In this document: in pieces, positions 1-13,400 of the stretch | How the letters are laid out: every line of letters starts with the position of its first letter | Position numbering within the stretch: position 1 is the first letter of the stretch | DNA from: Sisyra terminalis | Lineage: Eukaryota > Arthropoda > Insecta > Neuroptera > Sisyridae | Reading direction: 5' to 3' | Assembly (NCBI GenBank): GCA_958496175.1 | Contig: OY292278.1 | Span: 10,726,001 to 10,790,000, forward strand | Length of the DNA stretch: 64,000 nt | Translations under genes and position numbers: made by a program | Notes under the pieces: model-generated | The model's input: only the letters and a program-made list of their open reading frames with translations | Told to the model about the DNA's origin: nothing | Database searches by the model: none

Positions 1-959
1 TTTAGTGCAAATATTTTTTTTATTTTTTTTTTATTTTTATGTTTTGTCTTTTCTTATTTTTTTGTAATTTTGGGGAAAAAAATGGTCCCTGTTGAAATGG
101 AGCCTTTATTTTTGATCCATAATGAATCAAAAAAAATTTCTTTATAGAAATTTGCACAATTGCAATAAATTCTTCTACTTGCCATTCTGTAATATTGTCC
201 TTGAAATTAGTTTAAAATCTAAGTTATGATTAAAAATTAAAGTTTTATTATTAGCTTTTAAGATATTTTTATTATTAGGTTGACTTTTGGCTTTCAAGTT
301 CTAATTTTGGTGTTACAACCTGCCAGGGGAATGACACTGGTATGAAGTTTGGAATTAATGTTAACATTTTATTGCTATATCTTCCCACGCTATTTAGAAA
401 TATGAGAAATTGCTCTGATATTGTTGTATTGTTGCATTCTTTTCGGATGTTTTATAATAAGTAAATCAGGCATAAAATTAGAATAGATCGTACAGAAAAT
501 CCACAACCGTTATTGTTTCAGTTTGCAATGCTTTTTAGAACAAATTATTGAATTTAAATGGTTAAAAAAATAACTATAAGATTTCAATTGGTTGAATTCG
601 CCCAAGCGAAGCGTTCGATTCCAATAAAATGAAATAATTTTCATAAAATAAAACATGCGTGGTAGCGATACATGACAAATTAGTCGTTGGAGTTTCCATT
701 TATTAAATGGAGCAATTTAAGGCTCATAATTCAGTTGAAAACGTGTTAAAACTCAAATTGTATGCCGCAATTATACTCGATGTATATATATGCTATAATG
801 TGATGGTATTAATTCCGTGTTTTTCATCCCTCTTTTCACACACTGGCTACGTGCATTTCCGTCTTTGTTTCGTATGGGATCTTCGATGAATAAAAAATGA
901 TGTTTTTTTTTTCTTCTTTGTTTTGTTGTGGTGGTGTTGGGTAATGGGCACGTTTCAGG

Positions 960-1080
960 TGAGCAGTAATTGTGGCAATTAATGGTGGAGAGGCCCGCGA
1001 GGCCCGCGAGGCCCGCGCTTCGTCCTAATTACAGGCCCGGGCCGCATTTCGTATGCTAATCGTCACTTGCTGGTCGCGTT
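960..1080. promoter_or_regulatory. GC-rich island with a 9-bp triple repeat; candidate intronic regulatory element
   Basis: Three exact head-to-tail copies of GAGGCCCGC occupy 990-998, 999-1007 and 1008-1016. They are followed by TAATTA, a GGCCCGGGCC palindrome and an ATGCTAAT (POU-octamer-like) word. The island stands out sharply from the surrounding AT-rich sequence. Homeodomain-type words (CAATTAATGG, TAATTA) flank it. A role as an enhancer is inference from composition and motif density only. Confidence 0.3.
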
Positions 1081-1322
1081 TCAGTCTTCCAACTATCCGT
1101 TAAGCTGCAGAGTTGAATCAACGAAGACAATTTCAAATTGAAGCGATGAGTCCTCAATTTAACCAAAAAACCCTTAATCAAAAAGGGAAAATTGTCGTTT
1201 TTTTTTTGAGAATCTTCAGTTGTATATCCTTGATTGAGTAGTTAAAAAGTATCAAATCAGTCGCTTTGATTTTACCGATTTATAAAGCGACTAGTAGTTG
1301 CCCGTTGCATTCGCAACTAAAG

Positions 1323-2125
1323 GTTTTATCTCAATAAAATGTTTAATATGAGATAATGTAGAATTAATCAACAATCTAAATTTTAAATTTAATAATCAAA
1401 GTGTTAATATAAAAAAAAAGTTTATCTAAAATTATATTAAGAAATAAAATGTAAGTGTTTTTTTATATCATTTTAGTAACAACATTTTAAATAACGTCAT
1501 TTCACTAAATTAGTATGAAATTTTAATATTTATATCGTACCAAAAAGGCGATTTTAAATTTTGGTTCGTTTTTCAACAATCAAACTTTTTAAAATCTATT
1601 TGTTTATGAACCAATGGTTGTGATCTGGAGTAATTATATATTCGGCTGAAAAACATTAAGGTAACAATTTTTTGCCATATATTTCACCGTCAATTCAAAT
1701 ATAAAATCTTCGATACTAACTTTTTTTCGGTATTTAGAACAATTTGAAAAACAAATTGTTGTTATTGAAAATAAATAAAATATTCGAATTTAATTCCACG
1801 CTTTTCACCTATTTCTAACAATTTTGTATGTACAACTTCCAAATGTCCGCAATCAAATAGACTTTTAGTCATGTTAACTAACATAAAGAAGGTCATTATT
1901 TTTTTTCGTTTTACATTGTATTTTCAAATATAAATGCACATTTGTGTCGATGAAATTTGGAAAGTGTTTTCCTTATACGATGTAGATATATAATAAGAAA
2001 GGGTTTTTGAAAATTTCTCCCCTAAATGAGTGAAAAACGGTAGCAAAGTTTGTAAGGGATAATGTTTAATAAGCAATCGAAATTTCAAATTTAATAATCA
2101 ATCAAAGTCCGTTAAAAGCGAAACG
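1323..2125 (+). repeat. Two copies of a dispersed AT-rich repeat (about 1323-1415 and 2035-2125)
   Basis: Both stretches share a GATAATGT...AATCAA...AATTT(C/T)AAATTTAATAATCAA core in the same order. A third copy lies on the opposite strand near 27093-27175. The first copy is preceded by a hairpin-forming GTTGCCCGTTGCATTCGCAAC segment (about 1298-1318). No coding capacity is visible. It behaves like a non-autonomous interspersed repeat, but no ends or target duplication could be assigned. Confidence 0.45.
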
Positions 2126-5100
2126 TTATTACTGCTTAATATAAAACAAAGTTGATTTGTTATTAGAAACAAAAACATAGTGTCTGCTTAAAAATTTAAA
2201 CTCTGATAAGTAGATATATCTGAAAAAATTAAGTTAAATTTATAAGTGGGCATTATATTTTTTAGCTTTTACTTATTGTAAATCTGAAAATCCGAAATAT
2301 GTATTCACAAATACATTAGTGAGTGAGTACTCTTTCCAACGTTTTGAATGCATAAGTGGGGATAACAGAGTGCGTGCGCATAGCCCATTCTGCACGGACG
2401 CACGGCAAGATAGCCAATTTATAAATATGATTTTTTTTTCAAAAATACATTGAATCGTAATCAATTTTCTTAAAGAAAATTTGTTACATTTATCACGACA
2501 AAACCTTTATCATTTTCTTGGTATTCAACCCTTTCATTTAGACCTTATCAAAATTGAATCAACCCCCAAAGCCTAGTTAATAATGTAGGACGAATAAACG
2601 AAAACTCTAACACGTAGATAAATATTTTAATATTTTAATAATAGCGAAGAGGGAAGCGATCGTGTTACAATTTGTGTAACCGAAGACGCTCATAATAATA
2701 GGGCGTTAAGTCAACTTCCGTTTCTTTTTCCTCATAGCGTTTCCTCTTCGTTCACTACTTCGTTATTGTTCTATGAAAAAAGGGTGGAATTTTATGTTTT
2801 AATTTAGTCGCTTCTCCTCATTTTGATTGAGCAATTATAACTAATTTGAAACTTTAATTGAACGAAAAGTTTCCATGAACTTTTGGTTAGTGAACTTTGG
2901 GCAAAAAATATATAAACTATTAAATATCATTTTCAATAAAAAAAGCTCATTATAATCAAATGAAAATTAACCCTTAAATATTTCCGTTTTGTGTTAATTA
3001 CTTCAATCTCTTCCTCCTCCTACATATTTTTTTGTGTGTAAATCACCAAATTTGCTCCCCAAAAACTACCCGGCTAATCTACACCACCCAACCGCCTCCA
3101 TATAATTTGATAGCATTTTTCACGTCCGATATTTCACGTTGATTATGAAAATTAATTAATCGTTTCATGATTTCACACCATATCCATTTACAAGTGAACT
3201 TTATTACCGCTCATTACCCTCATGCAAAGTGAAAAAAAAATGAGGCAAAATATATTATGATTATTACAAATTTTCTATTGTGTTATAGATGTGCAGCTTT
3301 TATAATATACGTCCATAAATTTCTAGCCTATAAATAATTTTTAGCGTCACAAAATTATTATTAAACGCGCATTATTTAGCGGGGAGGTGGTTGGTGTGAC
3401 AAGGGTGGAGGGTTGGTGTGTGGCATTAAAAAATCGTGATTTTAAATGACATTTAACCCAATTTGTGTGATGTTCGTGTTTAAAATCATTCACTATTACG
3501 TACCTGGATTTAATTATGTATTTGAGTATATATATGTGTGTGAGGGGGAGTGTGTGCTGGGAATATTATCAATCAATATTGGACGATGAGGGTGGTTTAT
3601 TTTTTGACGTGAAAATTTTATATTTATTTCAATTAAATGACATGTCATATTATAAAAAAAAAAACGGTTGGCTTTTTTGAATTTAAATTCGATGGATTTG
3701 GTTTACAAATTAATTTAAACATTTGAGCTTTCTGAAAATTTTCTATTTTTGACAAATAGAAATAATAATTTTGTTTTTGCAATTAAAAATTAATGTAATT
3801 TGCTATGCAATTTAAATGAATGGTGGCACTTGAAAATTTTATCGAGAAAGGGTTTCAATTTAAGGGGGAAAACTATGTCTTTTTAAACATGTTTACTGAG
3901 TTTTGAATCGGTCTGTATTTTTTTTTGTCTAAAATAAATAAAAAAAACTATTTGTATTTTTTTTTAATTGCAAAGATTTTCGATGATTTATCATTCCTCT
4001 TCTTTTGTAATAGTTTTGACTGTTAATTTTACCAAATTACAACATTTATCATAAGGACGTAAAATTCGGCAAAAGGGCGTTAAATGTCCAAGTCAAAGGT
4101 TTACCAAACCACATGCAAGCGCATGAAAAAAGTCTTAATAATAATTTTTTTGAAATTTTTAACTTATTGTTCCGGCCGAAGACATCGAAGACTCTTCAGT
4201 AGTGTAGTAATTTCCTGGCGGGGCAGCTGACTCAAGTTCGAAACGACCATCGTTTCGTTTATAAATCATATTTTAAAGCCCTCTCGACGACGAAAAGGGA
4301 AAATTACATAATTTTTTCTCAGTCATTCGCTTAATTTATTCATATTTTAAATTATTTTTAACGTTCGTCGCGTCCCAATGCCCATTCACGAACGATCTAA
4401 TCGCAACTCTCGCATTATCTAAGTGTATAATTAAACGGAACCACCGCACAAGGGATGATTTTTCGACCGACAATTATTCAAATTAGTCAAATGGAAGTGA
4501 GACCCACAAAATTAGGAAGTTTTCTTACGAAAAAAAATCTCTTTTTTACTAATGTTTATCGTAGTTCGATCAAAATCGCATTCACGAAATAAATATATAG
4601 ACCCCATGAAATTTGCATACAACTGGCGCTAATTATCATTGTAAAAACTTTTAACTACTAATTTTTTTTTCGAGAGAACATTCCCAAATCTTTCAAGTCT
4701 GAAATCATTTTCTAATAATGCAACAGTTATACCAATTAAATCCTAAAAATTATAAAACGCCAACCGAAAACTTTTCGTGTCTATGATTCGAAGATTCCAA
4801 TTTAAGATCCACATTTCTAGAATAAATTTGCTTCATAATGTGTTCGTTGGCAGCCACAGGCCTTACTTAATTGGCCAATTGTTCAAAATTATTAAATTCT
4901 AGCCAAAATGGCGAATATTTATCCAATTAAATTTGGCTGAAACTTCTATAGAATTTCTTTCTAATTAGAAGGGTTCACAACTAACAGTTAACCTTACGTT
5001 TGACCCAAAAAAAAAAACGTTTAATTATAATGAATTCTTTCGTTTTAAAAGATTTTTAACTCAAATTCTCCAAAGGTGTTCCTCATTTTTTTCAATTTAC

Positions 5101-6039
5101 TTTCATTTTGAGTGATTAGACTGAAAACACAAACTACCCCTTTGAGAAACTTATCTGACAGGGTAATCAGCCCATTAAAATTCATTAACGTGTTTAAGCC
5201 ACAGACGTTCTGATAAATATGATCGATATTTGATACCTTATGTAATAAACGAGATCAGTTTTCCTCTTGGAAATTTAGTTCGTGGAAAAAATGTGAGAAA
5301 TAATTTCCATTGTGTGGTCATGCTGATGACTCGACACTTAGGGCTTTTACAATGGTTGGTCGTAAGTCACTTATTCGCCAAGAGACCTGACATTGAGTCT
5401 TACGACAATATTTAATTTAATTTTCAGTCGTAAAAATATCAAATCGACGATTAATTTCACTGAAGAAGAAGTTAACGAGACAGTGTTAGTCAATGATTAG
5501 TTTTCTTGCGGAATGCAAAAGTGAAACGTTTTCAATTATGAGTTTTTATGATTAGTATAATAAGTGACTTAAAGTTAATAAGTATAGGAAACCACATTTT
5601 GTTTTACTAATAAGATCATACAAGAAATCAAAGCTCAAAAATTGTAACAAGGAAATTAAAATTCATTTTAATTCTATTGTATGTAGGATAATCTAAAAGG
5701 AAGTAGTTATAGTAATAAGAAGTCAATTTCAGGGATAAATAATTTGATTTTTTCAGGCAAAAGTAACTAACGAGTTAAATTTTAAATAAAAAGCTTTGAA
5801 AAGTGCAGCTTCTTTTAGTAATATGAAACAGTTTCAGATTCTCAAAGACTGAAATATTTTAAAGAATTTTTAGGGTTTTGGGTGGACAATTTATTTTTTG
5901 TTATTGAACAAAAAATTGTTTATTTACAATTGCAGACCAATTTTTTAAGTATTGTAGATGTTAATACTTTATCATTAAAAATCAACTGCATGCCCAGTAA
6001 AATATTTCAAAAACGCATTTTATATACCATTTAAAACTT

Positions 6040-7830
6040 TCATCGTATAAATGAAATAAATAAAAAATCCGATAAAGTAGCATTGGATGAATATAAAGGA
6101 TGAGACAATATCTGTTTTCCCAATTCCTTTGCCTTATTTAGGTGCTTTCTTGAGTAGAGTGGTTTTTGGTTTTGTGTCATTATCTGGTAGAAAAAATACT
6201 TCATTGTTGGTAGTTTCTGGGCTTTTTTGGGTACTTAAAAACTCAAAAAAGATCAATTATAAGTATTAAAAAATCCCTTAATTATTTGACCAGAATTTGC
6301 TTCCACTTCTTCCTATAATAGGTTAATGTCAAAAGTTTTTGTTTCATGGTAGGTACAAGTTGGAAAAATCAAAATTGTCTATTAGGAACCATAAAAATCG
6401 TCCTTGTTGTTTTTAAACTTTAATAATAAAATAAACTGAAATAAATATCGTAAATGTAGTAGTTGCAACTACCTTTGCAGACTTCGAAAACCATTCAATA
6501 CCGAATTATTAATCTTTTTGGTAAAGTTACAAAAAGTAGCATTTCTTAAGTATATCGCAAGGAAATAAATCATTTTATTTAGAAAATAATCTTTAAGAGC
6601 TTTAGGCTACAAAATCTGTACATTGTCAAAAAAAAATTATTCCGAGAATCTTGATAATTATAGTATATTCCTACTTTTCTTGTAGATTTGTAACAATACA
6701 TAAGAGGATGTGTTGATATGACAAATTTTGATAACATTTCGAAGAAAAGAATTTCCGCAGACCTACTACGAAAATATAAAAATTAGGAGTTGCACACCAA
6801 ATAATTAAGTTACTTTTTTGTTAAGAAGATAAAATAAATGAAAATCCGATAAAGCTATATCAATCGAGTGTAGAGGAAGAGACACTGTATGTTTTCCCAA
6901 TCTCCCATCCTTTATCTTTTGTAGGTGGTTTCTTGTGTAGAGTGGTTTTGTATAATAATTTGGTAAAAAAAAATCTTCAATTTTGGTAATTTTTGGGCTC
7001 TTTTGGATACTTGAAATCTCGATAAAGATCAATTAGAAATATTTGGCAGTTTTTTCATTACTTGGCATGAATTTGCTTTCATTTCTTCCCTTATCATATT
7101 ATTGTCTAAAGTATTTAGATTTCATGATTTATACTAACAGGAAAAATCAAAATTATCCAATGGGAACTGTAAAAACTGCCCTTGTTTATGGACTTGTATA
7201 ATAATAAATACCCTTAGATAAATATCGTAAATGTTTTGGTAGCAACTACTCTTACGAAATTCAAAAAGCACTCAATATCGATTTTTATTTTATTTTTTGG
7301 TATAATTGCAGTATAATATTTTTTAAGTATTTTGCAAGAAAATTAATCACTTTAATCATAAAGTTTCAAAAGCACATCTTTAAAATAGACCTTTGGTCTT
7401 TAAATTTTATATATTGTCAACAATGATTTTTTTCCGAGAACTTTTATAATTGAAGTATACTTCTATTATCCTTGAAGTTTCCTAGCAATGTATATGTTGA
7501 TAAATAAGAAGACAATTCAGGTTATTTAAGATCGTTTTTTTTATTTAATATTTTTACTATTCAATTAGCTACGTTTCGTTACGTATCGTAACTTTCTCAG
7601 GCTTTTTGATTCACAAAAATAATATTTTCAATTTAAATTCAATAAATAAAAAAAATAATTAAATTAAATAGCCTGAATTATCTTCTTATTTAAAAAAATA
7701 AAAGCTGAGATCTGAATTTATCATCTATTATGTTGATAAAATTTGAAAAAAAAAAACAATTTTCTCCGATCTTAATTTGCACACCAATTAATTAACTTAT
7801 TGTTTTGTTTAGAGAATAATAAAAGTCTAT
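6040..7830 (+). repeat. Diverged tandem duplication, unit about 760 bp (copies about 6040-6800 and 6801-7830)
   Basis: The two halves align in order through many shared words: ATCCGATAAAG, TGTTTTCCCAAT, GTAGAGTGGTTTT, TTTCTGGGCT/TTTTGGGCT, GGAAAAATCAAAATT and AAATATCGTAAATGT. The second copy is longer because it contains an inserted inverted-repeat element at 7505-7729. Copy one includes the 14-bp perfect palindrome GTAGTTGCAACTAC at 6459-6472. Reading frames in the two copies are short and not shared, so this is not a duplicated gene. Confidence 0.7.
7505..7729. mobile_element. Short inverted-repeat element (MITE) with 11-bp flanking duplication
   Basis: The insertion is flanked by ATGTTGATAAA at 7494-7504 and again at 7730-7740. 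The corresponding site in the neighbouring duplicate (near 6711) lacks the insert, which supports a real insertion. Within it, TAAGAAGACAATTCAGG near the left end matches the reverse complement of CCTGAATTATCTTCTTA about 50 bp before the right end, so the inverted repeat is not strictly terminal on the right. On the minus strand it carries CCTGAGAAA, a perfect GTTACG/CGTAAC hairpin and GAAACG (7571-7601). It has no coding capacity. Confidence 0.65.
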
Positions 7831-10170
7831 TAAGCCATACAAAACATTCTAAATATCCTTATAATAAAGTAAATTTGGTAAACAAACTCTTAAATGCTTT
7901 AAAATTTTACTGAGAAAATTAAAATTTTAAATGTAAACTTGGAAAAGTAAAAGTTTGTTTTATGGGTTGTAAGTAAAACTATCATGATTTTTTCTGAAGT
8001 CTTCAATCCTTGATGTTATTTTTCTTCGGTTGTATTTTCAAATTTTTGGAACCCTTTACCATAAAGTTTACAGTTTCAACTAATAAACTTAAACTTTTGA
8101 TGAAGTTTAAAGGATAAGGGAACAACTTTCTTACTGACTAGAACGTTGCAATTCTCAAACCTAAATATAAGAATTTAAATCTTAGCATCTGACATTTTTT
8201 GGATATTAAAGTTTTTGTAATTCTTGATGTTTTTAGTCTTTAAAAATAATAAAACTACTTAAATAAAATGCAAATTAGTTGAACAAAAAAATTAATCTTT
8301 TTTTCAGTTTAAAGCAGTCACGAGCCTTTTGTTTCACATTAAATTAGTATAAAACCCGGTGCGGTTTAAGCAAATATCAAGCAATTCGATCAGATGAAAT
8401 ATGAGATATTTGTTTAAAAACAATAATTTTTTAAATGAAACTCAATTAATAATTTCGTTTTGAAACGAAAAGATGGAGAATGTCTTAATACAATATACCT
8501 ACATATAAATGTATTTTAAACAAAATTGATCAATTAATTTCAATCAATTTTATCGAAGCTGTTAATCAGATAGAGATAAATGGACAAAGCCTAACTAATG
8601 GAACTTGGAACTGAGGCAGTCGAAAGTCGAATGAATTAAATATACAAACTCTTGCATGTTAACATATGTTTAATCATTCTTGCTCACATTACATATAATA
8701 TTCGAATGGGTCTGTGTATGTATATGTGGAGTATGCTAAGCCACTCGTTTTGTGCCTCTTTGTCCCTCGACCACCAGCTTTTAAGGTTGTTTTTTTTTTT
8801 ATTCTTTTAGTCGTCTTTTCCTTCAATAAAAAAGAAATAAGTGTGTACGACCTAATTTCTAGATGTCTTTTTCGATTAATTGTTTATTTATAATAATTAA
8901 TAGACACTTGTGGATGACTCGTTTTAGAAATTGAAAGTCTGGCTTCTTTAACTCATATAAAATTTCTTTAAGTACTTATAACAATTTCTTTTCTTTGGTA
9001 TGAAAAGAAGAATTAGAGGCTTTGGTCGCTATTTAAATCTATCGCAAAAGTTTCTCGTTTTAAGTGACATTGTGAAAAATGGACCAGAAAGAAAAGCTGA
9101 GCTTTTTAATGCGGACTATTGTATTAGTAATAACTTCCATTAATATTTAATTTTTTGAGTAATTTTGGGTACAACAATTTAGTGGATTTGGTGTTTTATT
9201 TCAAATTTTTCGAATTCAATGTAATAAATGCGTTGAAAAGAGCAAAAAAAAACCTATTCTTTATTGTAGAAACTATAAAAGAGTTAAATATTTGATTGGA
9301 AATTAAAAACTGATAAATTTTTGGTCAAAATGGTTCAAAACTTTTGAATTTGGCAAAATACAGCAGTTTTCTTAACTGTTTTCAGCTTATTTTTTAAAGC
9401 ATTTTGTCAGGTAAAAACACTTCCGATTTTAAAATCAGTTACAGAAAACTAATGAAAATCTTAAGAAAATTAAAGATCTGTATTCTTAAGAATAAAATCA
9501 AGTCCTTTATCATATATGAAGACATAACTGGAAGAATATAGAGTCAACTTTTTGTTGATACCAAGTCACCAAGTCTCTGGACCACTGAGAACATCTTAGG
9601 AGACAAAAATACAAATCAGATTCATCAATGAATTAAATAGGATAAAGAGTTAAACCTGGTTATTACCAAAGATCTAATGATAAACAACAAAAATAATGGC
9701 AAGCAACTCTTTAAAAAAACAAATAAAAAACAATGAATATCACAAAACTATTGGAAATTTTTATACAAGGCAAAAGAAGGCAGTAAAAAACGACATAAAG
9801 ATAACAAATTGGGGTCTCAAAAGTTACCCACAGCTACTTGTTGCAAATTTCAGAAAATTTTCAAATGATGCAAAAAAATTGAAATAATATTTTCTTTGCA
9901 TCATGTTTTACAACTCTTCTTATGTTAGCCTTATGGGAACCATTGATTTACCTCATATTTTGTTTGGGTTGCCCACTTCCTCAGGTCTTAAACTTTTTGG
10001 TAACTATTTAACTATCTTTTTTACCGAGATAAATTATTACCAAACTGTAGTTTTTCTTTTACAATATGCCTACGAAAATTCAATCAAAAAGCTAACAATT
10101 TAGCGTATTATTTTCAAAAAATCCGGAAAATTCCAAGTAATCAATGATCTTAGCACATATTTTCTATGAA

Positions 10171-10911
10171 ACTGGCTTCCTCAGATGCTAAATTTTTAGT
10201 TTTTTACCACTTGATATGCTTATAAGGTTTGTTGACTTTTATATAGAAGTTTAAATCACAATAGCCTATAAAAAGATAATGAAAATCTCTAGTATTTCAA
10301 CTATAGTACCTTGTACAGATCAGAAATAAAAAGTTTTGAAATAAGTCATCAAAAATAGTATTATTTGTTGCAAGCTTTTTCCATTTCCCTAAAAGTTTTT
10401 ACCCTAAGCAATATATATTCTTATTAATTCAGTATATAGAATATATTGTGGTTATATTTATGTAATATAATTTACATAAGTAAACTATAAAAGTAAATAA
10501 GAACAAAAGTACATATAAATGAATTACTGGCGTATTGCCCAGATACGTATTTCGATTATTTCAAGTTTACAGTAGTAGATGTTTAAAGTAATAGTTTATA
10601 GTACATTTTTTGTAAATTATATTGCATATACACCAAAATTTATTTTATTCTTTATACAAATAATATATATAAGGCGTAGGGTGAAAATTCTTGGGAATTG
10701 AAAAAAACTTTCTACAAGTAATACTATTTTTGGCGACATCTTTCTTAATTTTTTATTTCTGATGTGTATTAGACACCATAGCTGAAATACTTAAAATCTT
10801 TAATTTCTTTTTATAGACTTTTGTGTTTTAAACTTCTATATAAATGGTAACCAACCTTATTAGCGTATCAAGTGGTAAAAATCTAAAAATTTAGCATCTG
10901 AGGAATCCAGT
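10171..10911. mobile_element. Long fold-back (inverted-repeat) element, about 740 bp
   Basis: The arm beginning CTTCCTCAGATGCTAAA near 10176 is matched by its reverse complement near 10890. Matching continues inward through TTATATAGAAGTTTAAA, CAGAAATAAAAA and CAATATAATTTACA-type words almost to the centre at about 10541. The centre contains CGTATTGCCCAGATACGTAT followed by TTCGATT, the same sequence found in the fold-back at 43606-43996, so the two belong to one superfamily. No reading frame of substance spans it. Target duplications were not identified. Confidence 0.65.
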
Positions 10912-11159
10912 TTTCTGACGAAGTTTTCTTTCCAGTTTTCCCGATATTTATTATTTAATTATCTTTGAATTTTCTGAATCAATGAGTTTCTCTAGATCGT
11001 TAGTTACAATAGAATTGGCTTGTTAGAAAAAAAAATTAATGTGAGCACTTATCATTTCAATGTGTAAAATGAGGGTAAAAACCACAAGCAATAGAACAAA
11101 AAAAAAAATTATCGTACCTATTTATGAATATTAAACGACGATTTATAATCGTTGTAATG

Positions 11160-11800
11160 AGATGCAAATGTTGGAATGATGAATGACTTTGTTTTACGGC
11201 CGAGCGAGAAAAGACGTGAAGTTGACAGCTTACGTTTAGTTTACCTTTTTTCGATTATATTTCTCCCTCAGCCATACTTATTGGCCGTGCACCTAGGCAC
11301 TAATATCGGTGGGCACTTAATAGAAGAAAAACCTGGTAATAACAAACGCTACGAAAAATATTAATAATAAAATAATGTCGTAAAGTCAGAAATGGGGGTC
11401 AACGATTACAAACAAAACGAAACCAGCTGCCTCTCGGCTCTTCGGGCATGGGATCAGGTGGAATTAAGCGCTTCGAAATGCTCAATGTTCAGGTGAGAGA
11501 TGGTGATAAATGTATTACGGCCCCGGATCGCACCCCAAACAATTTATGATTGATCATAAAAGAGAAAAAAATAAGTTAACATTTACATTTCACAATAGAG
11601 TCTTCCACGTTATTAATTCACGCCAATTTTTCGCTCAAGAAGCTTCAGCAAACAGTCGATTTTTCGTTATGTTTTTCGACTCAAATCAAACGGCTTAAAA
11701 ATTTCAGATTTGGGATGAAAGACATGGGTCAAGTTATTTAAATCAACCAAACCGGTCGTTACTTTTTTTTCGGACTTAACGATTGGAATCAGCCACGCGT
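11160..11800. other. Higher-complexity intronic island, function unknown
   Basis: The base composition is more balanced than its surroundings, with CpG-containing words and E-box-like CAGGTG sites at about 11456 and 11491. A donor-like CAG/GTGAGA occurs near 11492, but the sequence before it does not encode the T-box segment expected upstream of the 14413 exon. No frame resembles a known protein. A conserved regulatory block or an unrecognised non-coding exon are both possible. Confidence 0.2.
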
Positions 11801-12189
11801 CGCGGTCCCTCGAATCTCCAAAAATATCAAATATCTTCCTTCTTCTGTTTATCGTTATGACTTGCTTTACTTTTAAACCAAAATTTCATCAATGATTTGT
11901 CTACAATATTCCTTAAAACCTTAAGATACATCTTGGGAAACCAAAAGATATCATTAATTTTTTCACTTTGAAAAACTATACTCAACTAATCTCTTAAACA
12001 ATATTCAAATATTAAAGGCAATTTTGAAATCCTTAAAGGCAATAAATAGTTTTGGATTTAAGATAAAAGCATAGTTATTGAGTCCAAAACGTAGTTGATA
12101 TTTATGGTTAAAACTAGCAAAACAGAACTTTGTATTGTCTTCCTTTTTTGATGGCATTCCTCTGTCAATTTATATGTAAATGCAATGCC

Positions 12190-13145
12190 AAAATTGAATG
12201 GATGCTCTTAGAAGCTTATAATTAAGCTGCTACGAGTAAAAGATCATATCGTAAGTGGTATCAATGCTTCAAGAACGGTAATTTTAACGTAGAAGACCGA
12301 CATAGGTGGTGGAAGATCAAAAGTTTTTGAAGATGAAGAATTACAACATTTACTCCATGAATACTCGTGTCAAACTCAAGGAGACTTGGAAAAATTATTA
12401 GAAGTAAGTCAACAAATAGTTTCAAAATATCTAAAGAACCTGAAAATAATCCAGAAGTTAGGATATTGGGTGCCATTGGAGTTGAAACCGAGACATGTTG
12501 AACTGCGATTCTGTACTTGTGAACAATTCCTCGAAATACAAAAATGGAAAAGATTTTCCATTGCATTGTCACAGGTGATGAAAAATGGATATATTACAAT
12601 AACCTCAAGTGCTGAAAATCATGGAAATTTCCCATCTACTTTTGTGCACCGATGGCTGGATCAAATATCCACGGTTATTAGGTCATGCTGTGTATTTGGT
12701 GGGACCAGCTCGGTTTACTATATTCTGAGCTGTTAAAAATGTTGGAAATCATCACAAGGAAATGTTATCGAATTCCATTAATGCGTTTGAGTCGAGCTTT
12801 GAAAGAAAAACGGCCGTAATACCACGAAAGACGTGAAAAAGTTTGCAACATGGCAATGTTCGGCCTTATGCTGCAAAAATTATCAAAATGTATTAAGAAA
12901 CGTTGAAATGGGATGTCTTATTCCACATGCTATATTTTCAAGACGTTGTTTTCTCTAACTATTGCCTATTTCGATCAATGGTACAAGGCTAGAAAGATCA
13001 GCACTTATGGTCTTACGTAGAAGTTCAAAATTGGATCGATTCGTTAATCGATTCAAGAGATGACCATTTCTTTCATCAGGAGATCCAATTACTGTCGAAA
13101 AGATAGAAGAAAGTAGCGGCAAACAACGATCAATACTTTGAAACA
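12190..13145 (+). pseudogene. Decayed mariner transposase (mellifera/irritans-type), frameshifted
   Basis: Reading the + strand with frame changes gives a chain of characteristic mariner transposase segments. An N-terminal helix-turn-helix region (KWYQCFKNGNFNVEDRH) is followed by a DEELQ-like stretch, VSQQIVSKYLKNL and GYWVPLELKPRHVELRFCTC. Next come the catalytic-region VTGDEKW-like segment near 12570 and the RLSRALKEK-like stretch near 12785. A C-terminal KKVAANNDQYFE-like end lies near 13105-13140. The order and spacing match a full-length transposase of about 345 residues, but several frameshifts and stops interrupt it and the first residues are missing. The family is Tc1/mariner; the enzyme would cut and paste at TA sites. 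No convincing terminal inverted repeats remain. It is certainly dead and is a neutral intronic passenger. Confidence 0.85.
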
Positions 13146-13234
13146 TAAATGTTTTATCAGATTTTAACATTAATTGGGGTTGAATTTTCGAAAAAAACTG
13201 GTGGAAGAAAAGTTGTATACCAAATACTTTAGAG

Positions 13235-13400
13235 CAGGGGTGGGCAAATGGCCGATCGCGAACAGGTCGACAGCCGATCGCAAGTATTACTTATAAATAA
13301 TAAATATTTTTTTAGGTAAATTTCAATTCTTCTAATTACAAACACATATCTATTCTACAATGAATATTACTAATTCCCAAATAGTGCTTCAAATACTTCT
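13235..13400 (+). mobile_element. Possible hAT-type element end, truncated
   Basis: The word CAGGGGTGGGCAAA beginning at about 13235 is a typical hAT terminal sequence. It is followed by a CpG-rich GATCGCGAACAGGTCGAC segment that is also common in such elements. It abuts the mariner relic directly. No matching inverted right end was found, so the right boundary is arbitrary. The sequence onward to about 13700 looks like further repeat-derived DNA that I could not place. Confidence 0.4.

Noticed and set aside
11400..11497. Possible exon ending in a CAG/GTGAGA donor
   Set aside because: Its translation does not match the T-box segment that must precede the 14413 exon, and no acceptor defines its start.
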